From Actinomycetota bacterium (GTDB lineage: Bacteria; Actinomycetota; Actinomycetes; Streptosporangiales; Streptosporangiaceae), in NCBI GenBank assembly GCA_003242605.1, contig QGUZ01000224.1:1-8274 (forward strand): 8,274 nucleotides of DNA, in the 5' to 3' direction. Positions within the stretch are counted from its first letter, which is position 1. The number at the start of each line of letters is the position of its first letter. Positions 1 through 5,506 of this stretch are shown in pieces. The notes under the pieces are model-generated. The model saw nothing but the letters and a program-made list of their open reading frames with translations. It was not told where the DNA came from and did no database searches. The position numbers were made by a program, and so were the translations under genes.

Positions 1-39
1 CTCTCCCTGCGGCAGCTGCGCCGGATCGTGTACGGCTGA
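1..39 (+). CDS. C-terminal end of an unidentified gene (partial)
   Basis: Frame 1 is open from the window edge and ends at TGA 37-39. The 12 visible residues (LSLRQLRRIVYG) are basic and helix-like. The stop lies 12 nt before the glmS start, and the glmS ribosome binding site begins right at it, so the two genes are probably co-transcribed and perhaps translationally coupled. In some actinomycetes a pantothenate kinase gene precedes glmS, but twelve residues cannot support that name. This could also be chance reading in GC-rich DNA; the tight spacing to the ribosome binding site is the main support. Confidence 0.5.
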   Translation, partial: LSLRQLRRIVYG

Positions 40-51
40 AGGAGGAATTGC

Positions 52-1872
52 ATGTGCGGAATCGTCGCCTACGTGGGCCCGAAGGACGCGGCCCCCATCC
101 TGCTGGAAGGGCTGCAGCGGCTGGAGTACCGCGGCTACGACTCGGCGGGCATCGCCGTCGCGAACAAGGGCATCAAGGTGCGCAAGACCAAGGGCCGGGT
201 CGCGGATCTCGCCGCCGCGGTGCCCGCGCGGTTCAAGGGCACCACCGGCATCGGGCACACACGCTGGGCGACGCACGGCGAGCCGAGTGACATCAACGCG
301 CACCCCCACCTCGACGCGGCGGAGCGCATCGCGGTGGTGCACAACGGCATCATCGAGAACGCCGACGACCTGCGCAGCCGCCTCGAGGCGGAGGGGGTGA
401 CCTTCGTCAGCGAGACCGACACCGAGGTGATCGCCCACCTGATCGCCCGGGCGGTGAAGGAGACCGACACGCTGGAGGAGGCCGTGCGCACGGCGCTGAA
501 GAGCGTGGTCGGCACCTACGGCCTCGCCGTGATCGACGCCGAGCGCCCGGACCAGGTGGTGGTCGCGCGCAACGGCAGCCCGATCGTGCTCGGCCTGGGG
601 GAGAAGGAGATGTTCGCCGCCTCCGACGTGGCGGCGCTGGTGCGCTACACCCGCCAGGTGGTGCACCTGGAGGACGGCGAGCTCGCCGTGCTGCGGGCCG
701 ACGGGTTCCAGACGTTCACCATGGACGCGCGGGTCACCTCCAAGGAGCCGCTCACCGTCGACTGGGACGCCGGGCACTACGACACCGGCGGCTACGAGCA
801 CTACCTGCTCAAGGAAATCTCCGAGCAGCCGGAGACGGTCGCCCGCACGCTGCGCGGCCGCATCGACGACCGGTTCCACGTGGCCCACCTCGGCGGCCTC
901 AACCTCACCCCGCACGAGACCCGGGCGTTCCGCCGCGTGAAGATCATCGGCTGCGGTTCGGCGTACTACTCCGGGCAGATCGGCGCGCAGATGATCGAGG
1001 AGCTGTCCCGGATCCCGGCCGACGCCGAGCCCGCCTCCGAGTTCCGCTACCGCAACCCGGTGGTCGAGCACGACACCCTCTACATCGCGGTGAGCCAGTC
1101 GGGGGAGACCTACGACACCCTCGCCGCCGTGCAGGAGCTCAAGCGCAAGGGCGGCCGGGTGCTCGGCATCGTCAACACGGTCGGCAGCGCGATCGCCCGG
1201 GAGTGCGACGGCGGCATCTACCTGCACGCCGGTCCGGAGGTGTCGGTCGCCTCGACCAAGGCGTTCACCTCGACCGCGGTGGCGTTCGCGCTGCTCGCCC
1301 TGCACTTCGGCCGGGTGCACGACCTGTCCCCGGCGGACGGCCGCCGCATCTGCGAGGGCCTGCGCAGGCTGCCCGACCAGATCGAGGAGATCCTCAAGCA
1401 GGGCCCGCAGATCGCCGACCTCGCCCGTAAGTACGTCGGCCACTCGTCGATGATGTTCGTCGGCCGGGTGCGCGGCTACCCGGTGGCCCGCGAGGGCGCG
1501 CAGAAGCTCAAGGAGATCTCCTACATCCACGCCGAGGCGTATCCGGCGAGCGAGCTCAAGCACGGCCCGCTCGCGCTGATCGGCCCGGAGATCCCGACGG
1601 TCGCGATCGTCCCGGACGACGAGCTGCTCGACAAGAACCTCACCACGCTCGGCGAGATCAAGGCCCGCGGCGGCCAGGTGCTCATGGTCGGCCACCGCAC
1701 CCCGGACCCCAAGCTCGCCGAGGACGTGATCGTCGTGCCGAAGAACGAGACCGAGCTCGACCCGATCCTGCTGACGATCCCGCTCCAGCTGTTCGCCTAC
1801 CACGCCGCCGTCGCCCTCGGCCGCGACGTGGACAAGCCGCGCAACCTCGCCAAGAGCGTCACCGTGGAGTGA
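52..1872 (+). CDS. glmS: Glutamine--fructose-6-phosphate aminotransferase (isomerizing)
   Basis: Converts fructose-6-phosphate and glutamine to glucosamine-6-phosphate and glutamate, the first step towards UDP-GlcNAc for peptidoglycan and other amino sugars, in the cytoplasm. The 606 residues match the usual full length (about 600-620). The N-terminal Ntn glutaminase domain (about 2-220) starts MCGIVAYVG, with Cys2 as the nucleophile after Met removal. It also shows RWATHGEP from Arg71, HNG at 97-99 and SETDTEV around Asp123. Two SIS sugar-isomerase domains follow (about 285-410 and 455-595), with GCGS near 300, SQSGET at 348-353, the KEISYIHAEAY stretch (487-497) and KHGPLALI from Lys503. 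The C-terminus is the conserved LAKSVTVE, whose lysine (Lys601) is the family's substrate-binding residue. The ATG at 52 is fixed by AAGGAGGA at 39-46 and by Cys at position 2. All key residues are present, so it should be active. The downstream neighbour is convergent. Some actinomycetes have two glmS copies, so this may not be the only one. Confidence 0.97.
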   Translation: MCGIVAYVGPKDAAPILLEGLQRLEYRGYDSAGIAVANKGIKVRKTKGRVADLAAAVPARFKGTTGIGHTRWATHGEPSDINAHPHLDAAERIAVVHNGIIENADDLRSRLEAEGVTFVSETDTEVIAHLIARAVKETDTLEEAVRTALKSVVGTYGLAVIDAERPDQVVVARNGSPIVLGLGEKEMFAASDVAALVRYTRQVVHLEDGELAVLRADGFQTFTMDARVTSKEPLTVDWDAGHYDTGGYEHYLLKEISEQPETVARTLRGRIDDRFHVAHLGGLNLTPHETRAFRRVKIIGCGSAYYSGQIGAQMIEELSRIPADAEPASEFRYRNPVVEHDTLYIAVSQSGETYDTLAAVQELKRKGGRVLGIVNTVGSAIARECDGGIYLHAGPEVSVASTKAFTSTAVAFALLALHFGRVHDLSPADGRRICEGLRRLPDQIEEILKQGPQIADLARKYVGHSSMMFVGRVRGYPVAREGAQKLKEISYIHAEAYPASELKHGPLALIGPEIPTVAIVPDDELLDKNLTTLGEIKARGGQVLMVGHRTPDPKLAEDVIVVPKNETELDPILLTIPLQLFAYHAAVALGRDVDKPRNLAKSVTVE

Positions 1873-1893
1873 CCTCGCGGGCCCGGCGCGCGT

Positions 1894-1927
1894 CCGCCGG
1901 TCCCCGGCGCCGGTCCGGGGCCGGCGG
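1894..1927 (+). terminator. GC-rich hairpin after glmS
   Basis: An inverted repeat begins 21 nt after the glmS stop. CCGCCGG (1894-1900) and CCCCGG (1902-1907) pair with CCGGGG (1915-1920) and CCGGCGG (1921-1927), with T1901 bulged and a 7-nt loop. That gives 13 G-C pairs. No U-run follows, which is common for actinomycete terminators. A terminator for glmS is inferred from structure and position only. Confidence 0.55.
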
Positions 1928-1965
1928 GACGGCCGGGTCGCGGCATCCGGCCGGACGGCGGCCCA

Positions 1966-2004
1966 CCGGCCTCGGCCCGAGGCCGGAGCACGGCCCGAGG
2001 CCGG
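1966..2004. terminator. Perfect hairpin plus repeated 3' arm between convergent genes
   Basis: CCGGCCTCG (1966-1974) and CGAGGCCGG (1978-1986) form a perfect 9-bp stem around a 3-nt loop. The right arm is repeated: CGGCCCGAGGCCGG occurs at 1973-1986 and again at 1991-2004, so the left arm could pair with either copy. The element ends 4 nt before the stop codon of the minus-strand transporter gene. It could therefore act as that gene's terminator, or as a second barrier to glmS read-through. There is no U-run on either strand. Confidence 0.5.
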
Positions 2005-2007
2005 GTC

Positions 2008-2703
2008 TCAGCCCAAGGTGACGTTGAACAGCGTGCCGATGCCGTAGGTGACCGCGGCGGCCGCGCCGCCGAGCAGCAGCTGGCGCAGCCCGCCGTACCA
2101 CCACGGGCGGGCGGTGAGCACGGCGACGAGCGCGCCGGTGGTGAACAGGGCCAGCACGGTGAGCAGTACGGCCAGCCCGAGCGACGGCACGCCGAGCAGG
2201 AACGGCACCAGCGGCACGAGGGCCCCGAGCGCGAACGACACGAACGAGGAGATCGCCGCCGTCCACGGGGAGGGCAGGTCGTCGGGGTCGATGCCGAGCT
2301 CCTCCCGGGTGTGGATGCGCCAGGCCACCTCCTTGTCCCGGTGAAGCTGGCGGGCGACCTCGCGGGCGAGGCCGGGCTCCACGCCGCGGGACTCGTAGAG
2401 CAGGGCGAGCTCCCGCTCCTCCGCCTCGGCGTTGCGGTGGATCTCCCGCCGCTCGACCTCCATCTCCGCCAGGGAGAGCTCACTCTGCGACCGCACCGAG
2501 GTGTACTCACCGGTCGCCATGGAGAACGCGCCCGCGGCGAGCCCGGCCAGGCCGGTGATCGCGACGGTGGACGCGCTCGCGCCGCCGCCGACGACGCCCG
2601 CGATCAGTGCGGCGTTCGACACCAGCCCGTCCATCACCCCGAACACGGCGGGCCGCAGCCAGCCGCCGGCGATGTCCCGATGGTGCACTTCGGCAACGGA
2701 CAT
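2008..2703 (-). CDS. VIT1/CCC1-family iron/manganese transporter
   Basis: A 231-residue membrane protein of the VIT1/CCC1 family, which moves Fe2+ or Mn2+ out of the cytoplasm and protects against metal excess. Five likely membrane helices are visible: about 18-38, 46-66, 147-168, 174-197 and 206-228. Helix 1 carries the family's DGLVSN (Asp25 onward) and helix 2 ends in SMATGEY (Met62, Glu66), residues that line the ion path in the plant homologue. Between helices 2 and 3 lies a cytoplasmic, glutamate-rich helical domain (about 70-145; Glu75, Glu80, Glu82, Glu84, Glu87 and others), as in the family's metal-binding domain. The ATG at 2703 is chosen because GAGGGGAG lies 8 nt upstream on the minus strand. 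A TTG 57 nt further out would add a leader not expected in this family. It is transcribed alone or weakly linked to the peptidase gene 186 bp upstream. An iron box in its promoter region suggests iron control. Substrate preference cannot be read from the sequence. Confidence 0.9.
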   Translation of the reverse strand: MSVAEVHHRDIAGGWLRPAVFGVMDGLVSNAALIAGVVGGGASASTVAITGLAGLAAGAFSMATGEYTSVRSQSELSLAEMEVERREIHRNAEAEERELALLYESRGVEPGLAREVARQLHRDKEVAWRIHTREELGIDPDDLPSPWTAAISSFVSFALGALVPLVPFLLGVPSLGLAVLLTVLALFTTGALVAVLTARPWWYGGLRQLLLGGAAAAVTYGIGTLFNVTLG

Positions 2704-2793
2704 GGAAATGGCTCCCCTCGCGTCAAATACAGGTAATTCAAATATAAATGACGCAGGCAATACTCATTTCCATCAGGCAAGGCGATCCTAATT
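2704..2793 (-). promoter_or_regulatory. AT-rich promoter and leader region of the VIT gene
   Basis: This 90-bp stretch is strikingly AT-rich against its surroundings. On the minus strand possible -10 elements are TAGGAT (2790-2785), directly beside the iron box, and TATATT (2746-2741). Neither has a good -35. If TAGGAT is used, the iron box covers the -35 region and would favour repression. If TATATT is used, the box sits well upstream and activation becomes possible. The heptamer TTGCCTG is repeated with a 20-bp period (2780-2774 and 2760-2754). The ribosome binding site GAGGGGAG lies at the gene-proximal end. Confidence 0.4.
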
Positions 2794-2812
2794 TTCGGTT
2801 AGCCTCACCTTA
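2794..2812. promoter_or_regulatory. DtxR/IdeR-type iron box upstream of the VIT transporter
   Basis: TTCGGTTAGCCTCACCTTA matches the 19-bp DtxR/IdeR consensus TWAGGTWAGSCTWACCTWA at 17 positions; the mismatches are positions 3 and 13. It is near-palindromic and contains both core halves. It lies 91-109 bp upstream of the transporter ATG. The only gene that can be controlled from here is that transporter, because the peptidase gene ends at 2890 and reads the same way. In this family an iron-loaded regulator usually represses uptake genes but activates iron-storage genes from upstream sites. The distance here fits either role, depending on the promoter. Confidence 0.72.
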
Positions 2813-2889
2813 GTTCGTCACCATGCTTTCTCCACGGCCATCGGGTGCTTTCCCGGCGCGTTTCCCGGCGGGCCGCCGTGTGTTCCGGG

Positions 2890-4245
2890 TCACGTTTTCG
2901 CGTGCCTCGCGCCCGCGAGGATCGTGCCGTACTGAATCGCCACCAGGTGGCGCAGCGGAATCGGCTCCGGCGTGGTCTCCGCGGTGGCCGCGGCCGCCCA
3001 GGCCGTGTAGATCTCGTCGAGCACGCGGTACCGGGCCCGGATCGTGGGCGTGCCGTTGCCGATTCCGATCTCGGCCTCCAGCGCCCGCAGCAGCATCCCG
3101 GTGTAGCGCAGCCGGTAGGTGTGCACGAGGCCCCGGCTCGACCGCACCTCCGCGACCGTCGCCTCCCGGTCGTTGCCCGGCTCGCGGGAGCGGATGCGCT
3201 CGGCCTCGGCCACGTCGGCCAGCAGCGGCACGAAGAACCGCGAGGCGCGCAGGAACGGCGAGTTCGACACCACCTCCCCGAGCACCGCGTCGAGGGTGCA
3301 CCGCAGCACCTCGGCGAGCTCGGCGAGGTCCGCGGCCGTGTCCCGCACCACCTGCGCGTACCGCACGCCCGCCGGCGAGTGGTCGCCCGCGGCCTCGTCG
3401 CGCCAGTAGGGCAGCTCCACGATCGCGACGAACGTGCCGTGCCGGGCGGCGTACTCCGTGCTCGAGGCCCCGGCGATCTGGCCGTCGAACTTCTGCCCGA
3501 TGCTCTCCAGGTAGTCGTACTGGGCGCGGGCGTTGAGCGCGAGAAAGATCGCGTCGTCGAGGCGGCGCACCGAGGGGTGCTCCGGCTCGCCCAGGTGCAG
3601 CGGCAGGCCGTACCGGCGGGGGAGCGCCTTCAGCGCCGGGTGGAGGGCGGGCTCCGGGCGGCTGACGTAGTAGAACACGCCGCCGCGCTCGGAGTTGTGC
3701 AGCGAGGTCATGAACGTGGGCCGGACGTCGTCGATCAGCCGCATCCAGGCGAGGGTCTCCGGCAGCACCCGGTCGAAGTAGGCGTCCTTGTAGGCGAACG
3801 GGAACGTCCACTCCACCTGCTCGTCCCCGGCGGGACGGTAGAAGTTGCGGCCGTAGCGGCAGGGGGTGAACTCGCCGGTGAACCAGGCCTCGTTGAGCCG
3901 GGTGCCGTCCGGGTCGATGCACCCGACGATGTGCCAGGTGTAGCCGGTCGACCGGCGCAGCGCCGCGTCCTCGCACATGCGCCGGGCGAGATGCATCACG
4001 GTGAGCCCGCCGATCGGCTCGTTCGGGTGCGGCATGCCGACGACGACCCCGTGGGCGGGGCCGTCGCCGACGGTGAGGCATAACAACGGCTCGCCGAGCC
4101 GCGAGGTGCCGATCCGCCGGAGCACCGCCACCGACGGGTGCCGCTCGGCGAGCCGGGCGAGTTCCCCCACCACCTCGTCGACTCCCGCGAAGCGGTCGAA
4201 ATCCGGAACAGTGTCGAGTTCGTGCGTGAGGTCCTCGTTCAGCAC
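2890..4245 (-). CDS. M14-family zinc carboxypeptidase-like protein
   Basis: A 451-residue protein of the M14 metallopeptidase type, which removes C-terminal residues from peptides or deacylates small amides using one zinc ion. GMPHPNEP gives the first zinc pair (His73, Glu76). SLHNSE supplies the third ligand (His183), and VAIVELPYW the likely catalytic glutamate (Glu277). DPDGTRLN (111-118) and GRNFYRP (132-138) fall where this family places substrate-binding Arg/Asn. Residues about 290-451 form a long, mostly helical C-terminal region without a motif I recognise. No signal peptide or membrane segment is seen, so it is probably cytoplasmic; the substrate is unknown. The start is GTG at 4245, with GGGAGGA 8 nt upstream. 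The open frame runs on to 4728, but that part is Pro/Arg-rich and non-protein-like. Downstream on the minus strand is the VIT gene, 186 bp away, with only a weak 5-bp hairpin (2866-2878) after the stop. The upstream gene is divergent. Confidence 0.85.
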   Translation of the reverse strand: MLNEDLTHELDTVPDFDRFAGVDEVVGELARLAERHPSVAVLRRIGTSRLGEPLLCLTVGDGPAHGVVVGMPHPNEPIGGLTVMHLARRMCEDAALRRSTGYTWHIVGCIDPDGTRLNEAWFTGEFTPCRYGRNFYRPAGDEQVEWTFPFAYKDAYFDRVLPETLAWMRLIDDVRPTFMTSLHNSERGGVFYYVSRPEPALHPALKALPRRYGLPLHLGEPEHPSVRRLDDAIFLALNARAQYDYLESIGQKFDGQIAGASSTEYAARHGTFVAIVELPYWRDEAAGDHSPAGVRYAQVVRDTAADLAELAEVLRCTLDAVLGEVVSNSPFLRASRFFVPLLADVAEAERIRSREPGNDREATVAEVRSSRGLVHTYRLRYTGMLLRALEAEIGIGNGTPTIRARYRVLDEIYTAWAAAATAETTPEPIPLRHLVAIQYGTILAGARHAKT

Positions 4246-4253
4246 CGTCGATG

Positions 4254-4260
4254 TCCTCCC
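4254..4260 (-). promoter_or_regulatory. Ribosome binding site fixing the GTG start of the peptidase
   Basis: On the minus strand GGGAGGA precedes GTG (4245-4243) by 8 nt. It is the strongest such site near the 5' end of this frame, and it marks where the translation turns from low-complexity sequence into a conserved-looking protein. This is why the upstream 161 codons of open frame are not included. Confidence 0.75.
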
Positions 4261-4458
4261 GGGGCGGGCCTGCGTTGCATCACGGACGGCGTTGTTCCCT
4301 GCGGAGCGGGGGATGCGGCGCTCGCCCCCGTCATCCTCACCACGTTCGGCGTCCCTATCAATGTCGAAGCACGCCGAGTTCGCGGCGCGCGGGCGGGAGG
4401 GCCGGGCCGCGGACGGTGGCGGCCGGTGGCGGCGCGCCGGATGACCTGCGGCTTTCTG

Positions 4459-4487
4459 GGCACGGGCAGGTCTATCCGCCCGGTGCC
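4459..4487. promoter_or_regulatory. Inverted repeat in the divergent spacer upstream of the Rv1733c-type gene
   Basis: GGCACGGGC (4459-4467) pairs with GCCC (4478-4481) and GTGCC (4483-4487), with G4482 bulged and a 10-nt loop. It ends 27 nt before the downstream ATG, so it is either an operator over the promoter or a leader hairpin just before the ribosome binding site. No convincing -10/-35 pair could be placed around it. The rest of the 269-bp divergent spacer (4246-4514) shows no gene. Confidence 0.3.
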
Positions 4488-4514
4488 GGGTAGTGACGAA
4501 TCGAGGTGTGTGCC

Positions 4515-5105
4515 ATGTGGAACAGTCCACCCACCCGCCTGGCCCGCTGGCTGGGCCTCGACCGCAACCCGCTGCGCCGTACCTCGGACCGGGTGGAGTG
4601 CGCGCTGCGGCTGATCGCGCTGCTCGCCGTCGCGATCGCCGTCGTGATCGGGATCGGCATGGGCACCCGCGCGTACGACGAGGGGGTGCGGGCCGAGCAG
4701 GAGCAGAAACGGACCCGGTACCGGACACAGGCCGTGCTCCTGCAGGATCTCGTCCGCCCCGGGATGACGCCCGCCGGCGGGGTCGTGCCCGGCCGTGCCC
4801 GCGCCCAGTGGGCCGCGCCCGACGGCACCCTGCGCCGCGGCCTGGTGGACGTCGATCCGGGGCGGCGCGTCGGCGACACCGTCCTGATCTGGGTCGACGC
4901 GCGCGGCGTGCAGACCCGCCCGCCCCAGGACCGCGGCGCGACCACCGCCGCCGCGATCAGTACCGGGGCCGCCCCGCCGTTCGTGACGCTCGCGGTCGCG
5001 ACGCTCCTGCTCACCGCCACCCGGCTGATCAACCAGCGGCTGGCCGCCCGCCAGTGGGAGGCGGAGTGGCGGGCCGTGGAACCCACCTGGCGGCACCACA
5101 TCTGA
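4515..5105 (+). CDS. Rv1733c-family two-TM membrane protein
   Basis: A 196-residue protein with the plan of the actinobacterial Rv1733c family: a cytoplasmic N-terminus with RWLGLDRNPLRR (11-22), a first membrane helix (about 31-52), a middle domain of about 95 residues, a second helix (about 148-170) and a short C-terminal tail rich in Trp and Arg (WEAEWRAVEPTW). The middle domain has the family-like run AQWAAPDGTLRRG (98-110) and GDTVLIWVDARG (120-131), probably a small beta domain on the outer face. The M. tuberculosis member is known as a dormancy-regulon antigen, but no biochemical role is established and none can be read here. ATG 4515 is preferred, with GAGG at 4504-4507. A GTG at 4506 in the same frame overlaps that ribosome binding site and is less likely. 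The gene stands alone: the peptidase upstream is divergent and a hairpin follows 14 nt after the stop. Confidence 0.82.
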   Translation: MWNSPPTRLARWLGLDRNPLRRTSDRVECALRLIALLAVAIAVVIGIGMGTRAYDEGVRAEQEQKRTRYRTQAVLLQDLVRPGMTPAGGVVPGRARAQWAAPDGTLRRGLVDVDPGRRVGDTVLIWVDARGVQTRPPQDRGATTAAAISTGAAPPFVTLAVATLLLTATRLINQRLAARQWEAEWRAVEPTWRHHI

Positions 5106-5119
5106 GCGGGCGGCGGCGC

Positions 5120-5153
5120 GACGGCCCGGGGCGGATGAGCCCGGGCGCCCGTC
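5120..5153 (+). terminator. GC hairpin after the Rv1733c-type gene
   Basis: GACGG-CCCGGG (5120-5130) pairs with CCCGGG (5140-5145) and CCGTC (5149-5153), leaving a 3-nt bulge (5146-5148) and a 9-nt loop. It starts 14 nt past the stop at 5105 and has no U-run. It is the likely terminator of the membrane-protein gene, inferred from structure and place. Confidence 0.5.
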
Positions 5154-5279
5154 ACCCGTGCGGTTCCCGCGCCGCCGCGCCCGGGGCCGGCATGGAACGC
5201 CGCCCGGCCCGCCGCGCCCCCGGCAGGCCGCGGACGCCGGCGCCCGCCGCCTCGTCTACACGGGCCGGTCGATCGCGAT

Positions 5280-5299
5280 GCCGCATTCGCGGCTTTTTT
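5280..5299 (+). terminator. Classical intrinsic terminator with U-run
   Basis: GCCGC (5280-5284), loop ATTC, GCGGC (5289-5293), then six T (5294-5299) form a compact stem-loop with a U-run on the plus strand. It lies 175 nt past the membrane-protein stop and about 100 nt before the next promoter. It may stop read-through or end a short non-coding transcript. No gene was found in 5106-5279, which is GC-rich and otherwise featureless apart from the first hairpin. Confidence 0.65.
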
Positions 5300-5381
5300 C
5301 ATTTCTCGGAGATTTCGCGATTCGTCCCACGCGCGGCACGCCGAGATGAGCGGTTGCGTGTTCACAGAAATCATCGGTCAC

Positions 5382-5407
5382 GCAGTGTAAAAGAACTGCT
5401 ACGCTGC
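5382..5407 (+). promoter_or_regulatory. Candidate operator over the -10 of the XRE/DUF397 operon
   Basis: GCAGTGTA (5382-5389) and TACGCTGC (5400-5407) form an inverted repeat with one mismatch in 8 and a 10-bp gap, a geometry suited to a helix-turn-helix dimer. The right arm contains TACGCT (5400-5405), a plausible -10 hexamer, with a weak -35 (GTCACG, 5377-5382) 17 bp upstream. Binding here would block transcription of the regulator behind it, so autoregulation is the simplest reading. Related half-sites continue downstream: CAGCG at 5422-5426 and CGCTG at 5439-5443. Confidence 0.5.
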
Positions 5408-5440
5408 ACCACGTGCGGGTGCAGCGGCGAACCCGCAACG
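5402..5440 (+). promoter_or_regulatory. Overlapping, mutually exclusive hairpins at the leader of the XRE operon
   Basis: CGCTGCACC (5402-5410) pairs perfectly with GGTGCAGCG (5418-5426) around a 7-nt loop. TGCGGGT (5414-5420) pairs with ACCCGCA (5431-5437), extended by two more pairs past a bulged A5438. The two share 5418-5420, so they cannot form together. If transcription starts near 5412, only the second is fully in the RNA and the first is better seen as a DNA element. The leader would be about 95 nt long, with no upstream ORF I can support. Confidence 0.4.
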
Positions 5441-5506
5441 CTGATGCGCCACCGGTCGAGCATGCCGGAAATGTGCTGGTACCGACATGCGCGAAAGGGA
5501 TTGCCA

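Noticed and set aside
1..51. A glmS ribozyme/riboswitch
   Set aside because: Only 12 nt separate the upstream stop from the glmS start, and the known ribozyme is typical of Firmicutes; nothing resembling it is present.
2704..2760. TTG start adding 19 residues to the VIT transporter
   Set aside because: It lacks a ribosome binding site, while the ATG at 2703 has GAGGGGAG 8 nt upstream and starts the protein as usual for the family.
2845..4083. A 412-codon plus-strand open frame opposite the peptidase gene
   Set aside because: It is the antisense of a gene with clear catalytic motifs; the translation is Arg/Gly/Val-rich without domains. It is a shadow of GC-rich codon usage.
4450..4514. A DosR/DevR box upstream of the Rv1733c-type gene
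   Set aside because: The inverted repeat has the wrong core and spacing: GGG and CCC are set too far apart and the GGACT/AGTCC halves are missing.
4246..4728. N-terminal extension of the peptidase reading frame
   Set aside because: The translation is Pro/Arg/Ala-rich, overlaps the 5' end of the divergent membrane-protein gene, and a strong ribosome binding site with GTG lies at 4245.
4493..5506. Long upstream extension of the XRE regulator frame through the Rv1733c-type gene
   Set aside because: The frame is open only because of base composition. It crosses a terminator and promoter region, and the ATG at 5507 has a good ribosome binding site and begins the conserved domain.
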